Positions 53,699-63,000 of a stretch of DNA of 64,000 bases are shown here, piece after piece. The translations under genes and the position numbers were made by a program. The DNA lies in the NCBI RefSeq assembly GCF_016899755.1, contig NZ_JACJJC010000003.1:124001-188000 (forward strand), given 5' to 3'. The notes under the pieces are model-generated. The model had not been told where the DNA came from. It searched no databases and was given only the letters and a program-made list of their open reading frames with translations. The stretch comes from Sutterella massiliensis. GTDB lineage: Bacteria; Pseudomonadota; Gammaproteobacteria; Burkholderiales; Burkholderiaceae_F. How positions within the stretch are numbered: position 1 is the first letter of the stretch; every line of letters begins with the position of its first letter.

Positions 53699-54388
53699 TT
53701 ATTTCAGATGTTCGTGACGAATGTCGCGTCCCTCAAGCATGAAGACCACCGTTTCGCCGACGTTCTGCAGGTGCGCGGCAACGCGCTCGAGCGCGCGCGC
53801 AATGCGGATCATCTCAAGCCCGTCGGCCACTTCAAGGTTCGAAGCCTTGAGCCCCTCGGCGGTACTTGCCACGAGCGTCTTCATTTCGCTGCGAATGACG
53901 TCGCGCCGGCGGATGAGGGCGTAGGCACGAGCGGAATCGGGCGAACGAAGCAGTTCGAGCGCATCGTCAGTCATGCTTTCGACGAGCGCATGGACCTTTA
54001 CGAGCGAGTGCCAAATCGTCTCAGAGGTCTCGGCAATCCGGCCGCGCTGATTGCGAACCCCTTTGGCGGCGCTTTCCACTTCGTCGCCCGCACGTTCGAG
54101 ATCGACCGAGATGCGAAGCACGCCCATCAGAAAGCGCAAATCGCTTGCGAGCGGCTGACGGCGCGAGAGCAGAAACTGCACGTACGCGTCGAGCTCAACC
54201 TCCCAACTGTTGAGGACGGCGTCGCGCTCGACGACGCGGCGCGCTGCTTCTTCATCGATCGTCAAAAGGGCGTCTCCCACGGCGTTCACTTGGCGTCGCA
54301 GGGCTTCGCCCATGTTGATGGTGCGGTTTTTGAGGTCGGCGAGCTCCGCGTCGTAGCTCTTGACGATGTGATTGTTTTCCTGAGTCAT
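53699..54388 (-). CDS. phoU: Phosphate signalling protein PhoU
   Basis: PhoU connects the Pst transporter with PhoR and restrains the regulon when phosphate is plentiful. The 229-residue protein has the two three-helix PhoU repeats. The first carries MGEALRRQVNAVGDALLTID, and LRFLMGVLRISVDLERAGDE is the conserved metal-cluster segment in the middle; the second repeat ends with RIARALERVAAHLQNVGETV. It lies 36 bases after pstB and 43 before phoB. Confidence 0.96.
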   Translation of the reverse strand: MTQENNHIVKSYDAELADLKNRTINMGEALRRQVNAVGDALLTIDEEAARRVVERDAVLNSWEVELDAYVQFLLSRRQPLASDLRFLMGVLRISVDLERAGDEVESAAKGVRNQRGRIAETSETIWHSLVKVHALVESMTDDALELLRSPDSARAYALIRRRDVIRSEMKTLVASTAEGLKASNLEVADGLEMIRIARALERVAAHLQNVGETVVFMLEGRDIRHEHLK

Positions 54389-54424
54389 TTCCGAATTCTC
54401 CGTTTCGTTGGCGCAAAGCGTCCG

Positions 54425-55243
54425 TTAGCCGAAGCGGCCCGTGATGTAATCCTCGGTCGCCTTCTTCTCGGGCTGCAGGAAGATCTTCTGCGTCGATCCG
54501 AATTCAATGAGTTCGCCGAGATACATGAAGGCGGTGTAGTCGGAAATGCGCGCCGCCTGCTGCATGCTATGCGTGACAATCACAACCGTATAGTCCTTCT
54601 TGAGCTCGTCAATGAGGTCCTCGATACGAGCGGTTGAAATCGGGTCGAGCGCCGAGCACGGTTCGTCAAGGAGGAGTACTTCGGGTTTGACGGCGATGCC
54701 GCGCGCGATGCAAAGGCGCTGCTGCTGACCACCCGAGAGCGACGTACCAGGCTGCTCGAGCTTGTCCTTGACGTCGTCCCAGAGCGCGGACTTCTTGAGC
54801 GCCCATTCAACGCGGTCGTTGAGCTCGCTCTTTGAGAGCTTCTCACGCAGGCGCACGCCGTAGGCAATGTTGTCGTAAATCGACATCGGGAACGGCGTCG
54901 GACGCTGGAAGACCATCCCGACGCGAGAGCGCAAGAGCGTTACGTCCGTGTCTTTCGCGAGGATGTCCGTGCCGTCGTCCAAACGAATCGTGCCCACCGC
55001 ACGCTGTTCGGGATAGAGGTCCTGCATGCGGTTGAGCGAACGCAGCAGCGTCGACTTGCCGCAGCCCGACGGTCCGATGAAGGCCGTCACGCACCCCGTC
55101 GGAATCGTGAGCGTGATGTCCTTCAGGGCGCGGAAATTCCCGTAATAAACGTCAAGATGCTCGATGGCGATTTTCGCGGGCGGCATGACTGCGGGAGCCA
55201 CGTGTTCGTCAAGGCCCTGCGGGTGGATCGTATTCATTTCCAT
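54425..55243 (-). CDS. pstB: Phosphate ABC transporter ATP-binding protein PstB
   Basis: PstB is the ATPase of the high-affinity phosphate importer. Walker [10 protein letters not shown] is at about 57-65, the signature [14 protein letters not shown] at about 169-182, and Walker [14 protein letters not shown] follows. The 272-residue length includes a short N-terminal extension before the IEHLDVYYG start of the fold; MEMNTIH gives two possible ATGs. It lies in the pstSCAB order. Confidence 0.97.
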   Translation of the reverse strand: MEMNTIHPQGLDEHVAPAVMPPAKIAIEHLDVYYGNFRALKDITLTIPTGCVTAFIGPSGCGKSTLLRSLNRMQDLYPEQRAVGTIRLDDGTDILAKDTDVTLLRSRVGMVFQRPTPFPMSIYDNIAYGVRLREKLSKSELNDRVEWALKKSALWDDVKDKLEQPGTSLSGGQQQRLCIARGIAVKPEVLLLDEPCSALDPISTARIEDLIDELKKDYTVVIVTHSMQQAARISDYTAFMYLGELIEFGSTQKIFLQPEKKATEDYITGRFG

Positions 55244-55334
55244 TTTGAATTCTGCTCGGTGTGTGTTTTGTCCGCTCCCCGGGCGCTCCTTTCAATCCGA
55301 GCGCCCAAGTGCGTTTCGTAATCGTTGCGGCTCG

Positions 55335-56192
55335 TCAGCGGCTGCGCTTTCTTTCGCGGATCACAATCGCCGCGGAACTCATGACGAGAACGAGGAAGAG
55401 AAGAACAAGTGCCGTGCCGTACTGCAGCGGTCGAGTCGCCTCGATGTTCGTGCCCGACGTCGCAAGCACGTAGATGTGATAGGGAAGCGCCATCACGGGT
55501 TCGAAGGGCGAGATCCCGTCCTTGGGCGTAAAGAAGACGCTGCCCGTGTACATGATGGCGGCCGTTTCGCCCGCGGCACGCGCGAGCGCCAGAATCGCCC
55601 CCGTGAGGATGCCCGGCATCGCGTTCGGCAGCACCACCTTCATCGTGGTTTCGCGCTTTGAAGCGCCGAGCGCGAGACTCGCTTCGCGCCAGTCCTGCGG
55701 CACCTGCTGCAGAGCTGCCTCGGTCGTATTGATGATGATCGGCAACGAGAGCACTGCGAGTGTGAGAATGCCCGAAAGCAGACTCACCCCCAGACCGCAG
55801 AAAACAACAAAAAACGTGAGGCCGAAGAGCCCGAAAACGATCGAGGGCACGCCCGCGAGATTCGCAATCGAAAGGCGCGTGAGCGTCGTCCAAACCGAAG
55901 CGCTGTTGCTGTACTCGTTAAGATAGACGGCGCTCGCCACGCCCAGAGGGAGCGCAATCACCAGCGCACCCGCAGCGAGAAAGAAGGTGCCGACAATGCA
56001 GGGCCAGATGCCGCCTTCGGTCATCATGGACTTCGGCGGCTCGGTGAGAAATTCCCACGTGAGCGCTGGCCAAGCGTTATAGGTAATGAGAACGATGATC
56101 GCCAAAAGCGCGCCGATATTGATGACGGCCGCCGCGCGCATGAGTGAAAAGCCCGAAAGCTCCGCGAGCGTTCTGCTCAGTTTCGACTTCAT
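55335..56192 (-). CDS. pstA: Phosphate ABC transporter permease PstA
   Basis: PstA is one of two membrane permeases of the phosphate importer. The 285-residue protein has six hydrophobic helices and the cytoplasmic coupling loop EASLALGASKRETTMKVVLP (about 188-207). VYLNEYSNSA and SIVFGLFGLTFFV are family-typical. The ATG overlaps the pstC stop by four bases, indicating coupled translation. Confidence 0.96.
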   Translation of the reverse strand: MKSKLSRTLAELSGFSLMRAAAVINIGALLAIIVLITYNAWPALTWEFLTEPPKSMMTEGGIWPCIVGTFFLAAGALVIALPLGVASAVYLNEYSNSASVWTTLTRLSIANLAGVPSIVFGLFGLTFFVVFCGLGVSLLSGILTLAVLSLPIIINTTEAALQQVPQDWREASLALGASKRETTMKVVLPNAMPGILTGAILALARAAGETAAIMYTGSVFFTPKDGISPFEPVMALPYHIYVLATSGTNIEATRPLQYGTALVLLFLVLVMSSAAIVIRERKRSR

Positions 56193-57073
56193 TTCTTAAG
56201 CCCCAGACGGCGCGATGCGTACCATGCGCAGAAGTTGAAGATGAACGTAATGAGAAAGAGCACGAAGCCCGTGGCGTAGAGCGCGTAGTAGTGCTCGCCG
56301 CCGACGGCCGCTTCGGCCATTTCAGCCGCAATCGATGCGGTCATCGGACGCACCGGATCGAAGATCGACTCGGGGATGATGGCGGCACCCCCCGCCACCA
56401 TGAGAACCACCATCGTTTCGCCGATCACGCGCGAGATGCCGAGCATCACGGCCGTACCGATGCCACCCATGGCCCAGCGCAGCTCAACCTTGACAAGCGT
56501 CTCCCAACGGGTCGCGCCGAGTGCCAGACTCGCCTCGCGCATGCCGCCCGGCACGTTGCGCAGCGCATCTTCGGAAATCGACGCAATGGTCGGAATGCAC
56601 ATGAAGGCAAGCATGATCGAAGCGTTCAGCAAGTTGAGGCCCGAAGCGATGCCGAAGGTTTCCTGCATCCAGGGCGCGAGCACCACCATGCCGACAAAGC
56701 CGATCACGACCGAGGGCAGCGCCGCCATGAGTTCGATAAGGGGCTTCACAAATCGACGAACCGATTCGGGCATCGCACAATGAATTGCTGCGGCTGTGAG
56801 AACGCCGAGCGGCACGGCAATCACGGTCGTCACGAGTGCAACGACGAGCGAGCCCACGATGAGCGCGCCGATGCCGAAGACGGGTTCTTCGTCCGTCGGG
56901 TACCACTCTGTGGAAAAGAGGAATTCGGAGAGAGTTGTTTGACCGAGAAGCGGGACGGCTTGGGAGAAAAGAAATACGACAATCGCGGCCAGCGCAAGAA
57001 CGCTCACGCAGGCCGCGACCCCCAAGCCCATCTGGAAGTTTCGGTCTTGCCGAAGCTTTTTGGGCAAAGCCAT
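56189..57073 (-). CDS. pstC: Phosphate ABC transporter permease PstC
   Basis: PstC is the second permease of the phosphate importer. The 294-residue protein begins MALPKKLRQDRNFQMGLGV. It has a long periplasmic loop after helix 1 (TLSEFLFSTEWYPTDEEPVFG) and the coupling loop EASLALGATRWETLVKVELR. The ATG at 57071-57073 was preferred over an upstream in-frame ATG because it follows GGAG and matches family length. It overlaps pstA by four bases. Confidence 0.96.
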   Translation of the reverse strand: MALPKKLRQDRNFQMGLGVAACVSVLALAAIVVFLFSQAVPLLGQTTLSEFLFSTEWYPTDEEPVFGIGALIVGSLVVALVTTVIAVPLGVLTAAAIHCAMPESVRRFVKPLIELMAALPSVVIGFVGMVVLAPWMQETFGIASGLNLLNASIMLAFMCIPTIASISEDALRNVPGGMREASLALGATRWETLVKVELRWAMGGIGTAVMLGISRVIGETMVVLMVAGGAAIIPESIFDPVRPMTASIAAEMAEAAVGGEHYYALYATGFVLFLITFIFNFCAWYASRRLGLKK

Positions 57074-57202
57074 TGAAGGCTCCAAGTCGTTTGTTATCGT
57101 TGTTGGGCGCACCGAGCGGGTATGCCCCCTGTCGCACCTGCGCCGAATTCGACGCCCGTCAAACAGCGAGCCTCAAACCCGGCGCACTATGTCGCCACCT
57201 GA

Positions 57203-58027
57203 TTACTTGGCACTCGGCACCGGCACAAAACCGGCCTTTTCGACATCCTTCTGGCCTTCGGCCGAGAGCATGAAGTCGATCACCTGCTTGGCGGCACCGG
57301 CGGGTTCACCGGCCGTGAAGAGGAAGAGATCGCGCGAGATGGGCCAGGTCTTGTTCTTCGCGGCATCAAGCGAAGGCGCAACGCCGTTGATCGTCAGACC
57401 GTGCGTCTGGTTGTCAAGGTAGCCGATGCCGATGTAGCCGATCGCGTTCGGGTTGCCGGCCACAGCCTGGACAACGCCGCCGCTCGAGGACTGCAGAAGA
57501 GCGCGCGGCGAAACGCGGGTCTTGCCCATAACGAGTTCCTGGAAGCATTCGAACGTGCCCGAGGAAGTGTCGCGGCCGATCACGACGATCGGCGCGGCAG
57601 CGCCGCCGACTTCCTTCCAGTCGCGAATCTTGCCTGCGTAAATGTCACGCAACTGCTCGATCGTCAGTTCCTTCACCGCGTTCTTGTTGTTGACGACCGG
57701 GATGATGGCGTCATACGCGACCGTGAAGCGAACGGGCTTGTGACCGGCCTTGGCGAGGTCGTCGGCTTCCTTCTTTTTGAGGTCGCGCGAAGACATGGCG
57801 ATGTCGGTCGTGTTGTCCATCAGCGCCTTGATGCCGTTGCCCGAGCCCGTGCCGGAAATCGTGATCGTGACATTGGGGTTGGCCTTCATGAAGCCTTCGG
57901 CCACGAGCTGCATCGCGGGGAGAACGGTGGTCGAGCCGTTGACGGTAACGGTTTCGGCCTGAGCGGCGCCCACAACGCCAGCCATCGCACAGAGAGCGCC
58001 GAGCGCAGCAATGTTCTTCATCTGCAT
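57203..58027 (-). CDS. pstS: Phosphate-binding periplasmic protein PstS
   Basis: PstS captures phosphate in the periplasm for the Pst importer. The 274-residue product has a signal peptide (cleavage after AAQA, about residue 24), then TVTVNGSTTVLPAMQLVAEG. TISGTGSGNGIKAL and IAMSSRDLKKKE are the phosphate-binding loops, and GRDTSSGTFECFQELV is the other lobe. ATG at 58027 or 58021 are both possible; I used the first. It is the first gene of the pst-pho operon, 116 bases downstream of a Pho box. Confidence 0.96.
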   Translation of the reverse strand: MQMKNIAALGALCAMAGVVGAAQAETVTVNGSTTVLPAMQLVAEGFMKANPNVTITISGTGSGNGIKALMDNTTDIAMSSRDLKKKEADDLAKAGHKPVRFTVAYDAIIPVVNNKNAVKELTIEQLRDIYAGKIRDWKEVGGAAAPIVVIGRDTSSGTFECFQELVMGKTRVSPRALLQSSSGGVVQAVAGNPNAIGYIGIGYLDNQTHGLTINGVAPSLDAAKNKTWPISRDLFLFTAGEPAGAAKQVIDFMLSAEGQKDVEKAGFVPVPSAK

Positions 58028-58132
58028 TTTCAATTCCAACAAATCAATCGAGAGGGGAAACCTGTGTGCCGCGACGCGCGCTTCACTTGAAGCCACAATC
58101 GAATGCGTCTATTCGACACGCAGAGAAGTATG

Positions 58133-58160
58133 AAAGTTGGAATTGACAGGGCCGTGACCG
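58133..58160 (-). promoter_or_regulatory. Pho box and -10 of the pst operon
   Basis: On the minus strand CGGTCACGGCCCTGTCAA (58143-58160) has the two GTCA half-sites exactly 11 bases apart, as in PhoB sites. After 10 bases comes CATACT, four of six -10 matches, the spacing of PhoB-activated promoters. A second, reverse-oriented GTCAT/GTCAC pair lies at 58205-58222. Confidence 0.75.
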
Positions 58161-58294
58161 ATTAATGAATATTGGGTGACTTATCACACCCAAGCGCCAT
58201 TCGGCCGTCATCTTATTGTCACAAAGTTGAGACCAAGGCCATCAGTTTGTGTTGAGGAACCGCGTCTTCTGCACCGACGCCCTGCGGGAGGCAA

Positions 58295-58320
58295 TAAAAA
58301 GGCCGCCTACTCGGGCAGCC
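58295..58320 (-). terminator. Terminator with no annotated gene upstream
   Basis: GGCTGCC/GGCGGCC (7 bp with a G-U pair, loop CGAGTA) is followed by TTTTTATT on the minus strand, more than 260 bases upstream of pstS. It would end a transcript starting near 58471. Confidence 0.8.
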
Positions 58321-58471
58321 CGTTTAGTGTGAAGCGGGGAGAGAGTTGGAAGGTTTTTCGCTCCCGTTTCGTCATGTGGCTGGCGACTTTGCGCTTGCTA
58401 GATCTATTTCACGCAAGAAAACGAAGAATTTCGGGTTCTATCCACACTTCGTTCGCCAATGTGTGCTTCTG
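58295..58471 (-). ncRNA. Candidate small RNA between tRNA-Pro and pstS
   Basis: A TAGAAT -10 (58478-58483) with a weak GTAACG -35 at 17-base spacing predicts a transcript of about 175 bases. It ends at a rho-independent terminator with a U-run. The interior has short pairings (CACAC/GTGTG near the 5' end) but no resemblance I can see to 6S RNA, SRP RNA or tmRNA. A 22-codon frame (start near 58375) ends inside the terminator without a good ribosome-binding site. Function is unknown. Confidence 0.4.
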
Positions 58472-58592
58472 TGCGTGATTCTAGCCGCGCACTAGAGATA
58501 CGTTACGACACGTTCATTTAAGGCATCTTTCTGCATGTTTTTTTTTCGCGAGATGCCCTGTGCTGCAAGGATAGATGAGACAAACGGACAAC

Positions 58593-58619
58593 AAAAAAGG
58601 CCATCTTTGCAGATGACCT
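58593..58619 (-). terminator. Terminator of tRNA-Pro
   Basis: AGGTCATCT/AGATGGCCT (9 bp with one G-U pair, loop GCAA) is followed by six T on the minus strand, 11 bases after the tRNA. Confidence 0.92.
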
Positions 58620-58630
58620 GTTTTGTTATC

Positions 58631-58707
58631 TGGTCGGGGTGGCGGGATTCGAACTCGCGACCCCTTGCACCCCATGCAAGTGCGCTACCAGGCTGCGCTA
58701 CACCCCG
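58631..58707 (-). tRNA. tRNA-Pro (anticodon GGG)
   Basis: The 77-base gene starts CGGGGTGTAGCGCAGCCTGG and ends with encoded CCA. The acceptor stem CGGGGTG/CACCCCG, T-loop GTTCGAATC and anticodon stem CTTGC/GCAAG with loop ATGGGGT are intact, giving anticodon GGG, which reads proline CCC and CCU. It has its own terminator and lies between ihfA and the candidate small RNA. Confidence 0.97.
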
Positions 58708-58772
58708 AACAGAGAAGAGAAGTATATCTACTTGCCTCGAAAAAAGCAAGAGTCTGAACGAAAAAATTTCGC

Positions 58773-59123
58773 TTATCGTTCGTTGGTGCTCGCTTCTTCC
58801 TCTTCGTCACGGATGAGGTTGGCCGTAACACGGGCGTTGAGCGTGCCCGACGGGTGGAAAGTCACAACGCGGCGCTCGGAAATCGTCACCGTCTCACCGG
58901 TCTTCAAATTGCGGCCGGGACGTGCGACCTTCTGGCGAACGGAGAAATTGCCGAGACCGGGGATCTTCACCGTGTCACCCTGCTCGAGGTGGCGCGCAAT
59001 CATTTCGAAGAATTCTTCAACGAGCACCTTGGCAGATTGGCGATCGATGTTCTCAACCTTCGAGACCACAGCCTCCGCAAGCGCGGCCTTATTGAGCGTG
59101 ATGCAATCTTGTCTGTCAGTCAT
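58773..59123 (-). CDS. ihfA: Integration host factor alpha subunit
   Basis: IHF alpha with IHF beta bends DNA for recombination, replication and transcription. The 116-residue product starts MTDRQDCITLNKAALAEAVV. The HU-fold core follows, with KIPGLGNFSVRQKVARPGRN at about 54-73 and the DNA-intercalating arm region GETVTISERRVVTFHPS. I chose the ATG at 59121-59123 over an upstream in-frame start. It follows pheT, the conserved pheST-ihfA order. The tail DEEEEASTNER is acidic. Confidence 0.95.
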   Translation of the reverse strand: MTDRQDCITLNKAALAEAVVSKVENIDRQSAKVLVEEFFEMIARHLEQGDTVKIPGLGNFSVRQKVARPGRNLKTGETVTISERRVVTFHPSGTLNARVTANLIRDEEEEASTNER

Positions 59124-59230
59124 TGGGAAAAATAGTCGGAAATTGAATTCGCTTCGCTTGGAGCGAGTCGACCGGTGCACTCCGACGCCCGCTCTGCACG
59201 GGAGAGGTCGGCGCACCGGTCGCCCGGCAA

Positions 59231-61654
59231 TCAGGCGCGCAGCTTCGCGCCCGTCGATTCCAGCGCCTCGAGAATCGCCTTCATCGCGGCTTCGACGTCT
59301 TCTTCGGCGAGAGCCTCTTCGCCGCGGGCGTTGAGCTCGACAGCAAAGGCGAGCGACTTTTCGTGCGCTTCGGCTTCTGCTTTGGGACGATAGAGGTCAA
59401 AGAGACGGAAGTCCGTGAGGCACATCAGACGCGGATCCTTGCGGGAAGCGCGCTTGACAGCGTCAAAGAGCACTTCGACTTCGGTTTCGGCCGGCACGAC
59501 GACAGCGATATCGCGGTGCGTCGGCTGGAACTTGCTCACGACGCGGTAGCTCGGCAGCGGCACCGACGTGAGCGCCTCAGCGTCGAGCTCAAAAACGATC
59601 GGCGCATGGGGAAGCTCGAATTCACGCGCAACGCGCGGATGAATTTCGCCGATAAACCCGATGCGGCGCTCGCCGAGATAGATGCCCGCACTGCGGCCCG
59701 GGTGAAGCGCCGGGATCGTTTCGCGGACGAAGCGCAGCTTGAGGGGCGCCGCCAGGCGTTCGATGTCGCCCTTGACGTCGTAGAAGTCAACCTGGCGGGC
59801 AGGCACGCCCCACTGCATGTCGGCAGCGGGCCCGTAGGCGAGGCCGCCGATGTGCATCGGCTGGCGAACGCCCTTGACATCAAAGGGACCGTCGGCTACT
59901 TCGGGGTCGCGGAAGAAAACGCGCGCAAGCTCGAAGACGCGCACGCGATCGGCGCGGCGATTAAGATTGTATTTCAGGATGTCGACGAGGCCGCCCACGA
60001 GCTGCGTGCGCATCACCGACAGGTCCGAATTGATCGGATTGAGCAGGCGGATCGGGTTTTCGCTCGGCGAGAAAACCTTTTCCCACTTCTCGGGCACGAA
60101 CGCAAAGTTGATGAGCTCCTGATAGCCGAGCTTGGCCATTTCGATACGAAGCGCGTGCAGACCGCGGCGTTCTTCCGCGGGGCTGCGCATCGCCGAACGC
60201 GCCATCGGCGGACGGTCGGGAAGCTTTTCGTAACCGTGCAGGCGAGCCACCTCTTCGATCAGGTCTTCTTCGATCTCGATGTCGAAGCGATAAGCGGGCG
60301 GCACCACCGTAAAGACGCCCTTCTCTTCGTCGTAGGCGTATTCAAAGCCAAGACGCGTAAAGGCAGCGTGCATCGCCTCGAGCGGGATATCGATGCCGAC
60401 AACCTTGCGGCAGCGATCTACGCGCATCGAAACGGGCTTGCGTTCGGGGAGATTGGCAACCACGTCGTCGACAGGCCCCACCTTCGTCTCGGGCGTGCCG
60501 CAAATGTCGAGAACGAGCTTCGTGATGTATTCGAGGTGATCGACCGTCGTGGCGAAGTCGACGCCGCGCTCGTAGCGGTACGAGGCATCGGTCGAGAAAT
60601 TGAGGCGGCGGCAGCGGCCCTGGATGGCCGTCTGATGCCAGAAGGCCGCTTCAATGAAGATATCCTTCGTCGTGTCGGAGATCGCGGTGCGCTCACCGCC
60701 CATGATGCCCGCGAGGCACTCCGGACGATCGCCGTCGCAGATGACGCCGAAGTACGGGTCGAGCGCGATTTCGCGACCGTTCAGGGTCGTCGTTTGCTCG
60801 CCCTCTCGCGCCCAGCGCACGGTCAGGTGATCGGACTCGATCTTGTCGAGGTCGTAGAAATGCGTCGGGCGACCGAGCTCGAGCATGACGTAGTTCGAAA
60901 TGTCGACGAGCGCCGAAATCGAACGCTGGCCGGCGCGTTCAAGACGCGACTTCATCCACTCGGGCGTAGGCGCAGCGGTGTTGAGGCCGCGGATGATACG
61001 GCTCGAGAAGCGGCCGCAGAGTTCGGGCGCTTCGATGCGAACCGGCAGCTTGCATTCGCACGTGGAGGCAACGGCAGGCATGTCGGGGAGCGTCAGAGGC
61101 GCGCCCGTCACGGCGTGAAGGTCGCGCGCAACGCCGATGAGACTCAAGGCGTCGCCGCGGTTCGGCGTGAGCTTCAGTTCGATGCGTGCGTCGTCGAGCT
61201 TGGCGTATTCGCGAATGTCGACGCCGATCGGCGCATCGTCGGGCAGGATCCAAATGCCGTTGTGATCTTCGGTGATGCCGAGCTCGCGCTGCGAGCAAAG
61301 CATGCCCATCGAAACAACGCCGCGCAACTTCGACTTCTTGATGCGGAAGTCGCCGGGCAGCACGGCGCCGATCATGGCGCACGCAACCTTGATGCCGGCG
61401 CGCACGTTGGGTGCGCCGCAGACGATCTGCAGCACTTCACCCGTGCCCGCGTCAACTTCGCACACGTGCAGGTGATCGGAATTTTCATGGTCGCGGCAGG
61501 TAAGCACCTTCGCGACAACGACGCCCGTGAAGGGCGGCGCGACCGTGGTGACCTCTTCGACCTCAAGGCCGTGCATCGTCAGCGCATCGGCGAGCTCTTC
61601 GGTATTGAGCTGCGGATTGACATACTGACGCAGCCATTCTTCAGTAAAAAGCAT
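59231..61654 (-). CDS. pheT: Phenylalanyl-tRNA synthetase beta subunit
   Basis: PheT binds tRNA-Phe and edits mischarged products for the PheS catalytic subunit. The 807-residue protein shows the N-terminal EMAP/tRNA-binding domain (VAKVLTCRDHENSDHLHVC, about 49-67). The B3/B4 editing region with ISNYVMLELGRPTHFYDLDK is in the middle, then the B5 domain. The catalytic-like core and C-terminal ferredoxin-like domain (YRVVSKFQPTHRDIAVVV) complete it. It lies 21 bases after pheS. Confidence 0.98.
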   Translation of the reverse strand: MLFTEEWLRQYVNPQLNTEELADALTMHGLEVEEVTTVAPPFTGVVVAKVLTCRDHENSDHLHVCEVDAGTGEVLQIVCGAPNVRAGIKVACAMIGAVLPGDFRIKKSKLRGVVSMGMLCSQRELGITEDHNGIWILPDDAPIGVDIREYAKLDDARIELKLTPNRGDALSLIGVARDLHAVTGAPLTLPDMPAVASTCECKLPVRIEAPELCGRFSSRIIRGLNTAAPTPEWMKSRLERAGQRSISALVDISNYVMLELGRPTHFYDLDKIESDHLTVRWAREGEQTTTLNGREIALDPYFGVICDGDRPECLAGIMGGERTAISDTTKDIFIEAAFWHQTAIQGRCRRLNFSTDASYRYERGVDFATTVDHLEYITKLVLDICGTPETKVGPVDDVVANLPERKPVSMRVDRCRKVVGIDIPLEAMHAAFTRLGFEYAYDEEKGVFTVVPPAYRFDIEIEEDLIEEVARLHGYEKLPDRPPMARSAMRSPAEERRGLHALRIEMAKLGYQELINFAFVPEKWEKVFSPSENPIRLLNPINSDLSVMRTQLVGGLVDILKYNLNRRADRVRVFELARVFFRDPEVADGPFDVKGVRQPMHIGGLAYGPAADMQWGVPARQVDFYDVKGDIERLAAPLKLRFVRETIPALHPGRSAGIYLGERRIGFIGEIHPRVAREFELPHAPIVFELDAEALTSVPLPSYRVVSKFQPTHRDIAVVVPAETEVEVLFDAVKRASRKDPRLMCLTDFRLFDLYRPKAEAEAHEKSLAFAVELNARGEEALAEEDVEAAMKAILEALESTGAKLRA

Positions 61655-61675
61655 GTTGTGCCTCTGGCGCTTGAA

Positions 61676-62692
61676 TTAGTTGAACTGACGGAGGAAACGC
61701 AGATCGCCTTCGAAGAAGAGGCGCAAGTCGTCAATCCCGTAGCGCAGCATCGTGAGACGTTCGAGCCCGGACCCGAACGCAAAGCCGATGTACTTTTCGG
61801 GATCGAGCCCGTAGTTGCGCACCACGTTCGGGTGCACTTCCCCTGCGCCGGAAATTTCGAGCCACTTGCCCTTGCGAGGACCGCTCGTGAACATCATGTC
61901 GACTTCGACGGACGGCTCCGTGAACGGGAAGTACGACGGACGGAAGCGCACGACGAGGTCGTCCGTTTCAAAGAAGCGGCGCAGGAAGTTGCTGTAGACG
62001 CCCTTGAGGTCCGTGAAGCTGATGTTTTCGTCCATCCAGAGGCCTTCGACCTGATGGAACATCGGCGAGTGCGTCGCATCGGAGTCGACGCGATAGGTGC
62101 GCCCCGGCGCGATCGTCTTGATCGGCGTCTGGTGCGTACGTGCGTAGCGAACCTGCATGGGCGAGGTGTGCGGACGCAGCGGCAGGGGACGGCCGTCGTC
62201 ATCGTTGAGGTCCACGTAGAACGTATCCTGCATCGAGCGGGCCGGGTGATTGGGCGGGTTGTTGAGCGCCGTGAAGCTGAACCAGTCGTTTTCGATTTCC
62301 GGGCCATCAGCCACGTCAAAGCCGATCGAGCGGAAAATCTCCTCGATGCGCATCCAGGTGCGCATCACCGGATGGATGCCGCCTTCGGAGCGGATGCGGC
62401 CGGGCAACGTCACGTCGATCGCTTCGAGCGCAAGCTTGGCGGCGAGCGCCTCTTCGGCGAGCGCTTCGCGGCGCGCGTTGAGCGCAGCCTCAATCTGGGC
62501 CTTCGCTCTGTTGATCTCCTGGCCGCGCGCGCGGCGCTCTTCCGGCGCAAGCTTGCCGAGCTCCTTCATGAGCATCGTGATGCGGCCGGTCTTGCCGATG
62601 TAGCGCGCTTTGGCGTCTTCGAGTGCGGCGGGCTGCTTCGCTTGCGCGAAGTCATTCTGTGCGGACTCGATCAGTTCGGAAAGTTCCTGCAT
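61676..62692 (-). CDS. pheS: Phenylalanyl-tRNA synthetase alpha subunit
   Basis: PheS activates phenylalanine and charges tRNA-Phe. The 338-residue protein has the N-terminal coiled coil (about 1-90) and class II motifs. [16 protein letters not shown] (about 152-167), motif 2 with [20 protein letters not shown] and motif 3 [17 protein letters not shown] are clear. It begins the pheST pair, downstream of a hairpin region that could allow attenuation. Confidence 0.98.
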   Translation of the reverse strand: MQELSELIESAQNDFAQAKQPAALEDAKARYIGKTGRITMLMKELGKLAPEERRARGQEINRAKAQIEAALNARREALAEEALAAKLALEAIDVTLPGRIRSEGGIHPVMRTWMRIEEIFRSIGFDVADGPEIENDWFSFTALNNPPNHPARSMQDTFYVDLNDDDGRPLPLRPHTSPMQVRYARTHQTPIKTIAPGRTYRVDSDATHSPMFHQVEGLWMDENISFTDLKGVYSNFLRRFFETDDLVVRFRPSYFPFTEPSVEVDMMFTSGPRKGKWLEISGAGEVHPNVVRNYGLDPEKYIGFAFGSGLERLTMLRYGIDDLRLFFEGDLRFLRQFN

Positions 62693-62813
62693 GTTGAATC
62701 TCTGTTCGCTGTTCTTATCGAACGGCAGCCGATCGCCGTCGGCACCCCGCTATCGGGCGCGCGGGCGGCAACTTCGGCCGTCAGTCATTTCGGGAGTCTT
62801 GCCTGACATGCTC

Positions 62814-62846
62814 AAAAAAGCGCAGGTGAAGAACCTGCGCTTTTTT
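62814..62846 (-). terminator. Second terminator upstream of pheS
   Basis: GCGCAGGT/ACCTGCGC with a five-base loop is flanked by A6 and T6 and works in both directions. It lies 120 bases before the pheS start and after another terminator, so it may act as an attenuator of pheST. Confidence 0.9.
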
Positions 62847-62965
62847 GGGTGGGATCGGCGCCCGATTCGGGCGGCCGCGGCACTCGTGCGGCGATAAACG
62901 CGCAACAAGAGGCTGCGGACGTCATAGGATTCGGATTTTACACGAATTTTTTCCCGATTCAGATA

Positions 62966-63000
62966 CAAAAAAAAGAGACCCGGCAAAAAACCGAGTCTCT
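62966..63000 (-). terminator. Terminator of the infC-rpmI-rplT operon
   Basis: AGAGACTCGG/CCGGGTCTCT (10 bp with one G-U pair) is followed by eight T on the minus strand, about 65 bases after rplT. Confidence 0.92.

Noticed and set aside
58174-58191. A GGGTG/CACCC inverted repeat resembling a CRP/FNR site
   Set aside because: The spacing between TGTGA-like and TCAC-like halves is four bases, not the required six or four-base FNR pattern with TTGAT. The match is weak.
58176-58478. A 100-codon plus-strand frame upstream of pstS
   Set aside because: It crosses the Pho box region and a minus-strand terminator, lacks a ribosome-binding site and has no family resemblance.
59363-62806. A 1147-codon open frame on the plus strand
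   Set aside because: It lies antisense to pheT and pheS, is Arg/Ala/Val-rich and has no recognisable motif.
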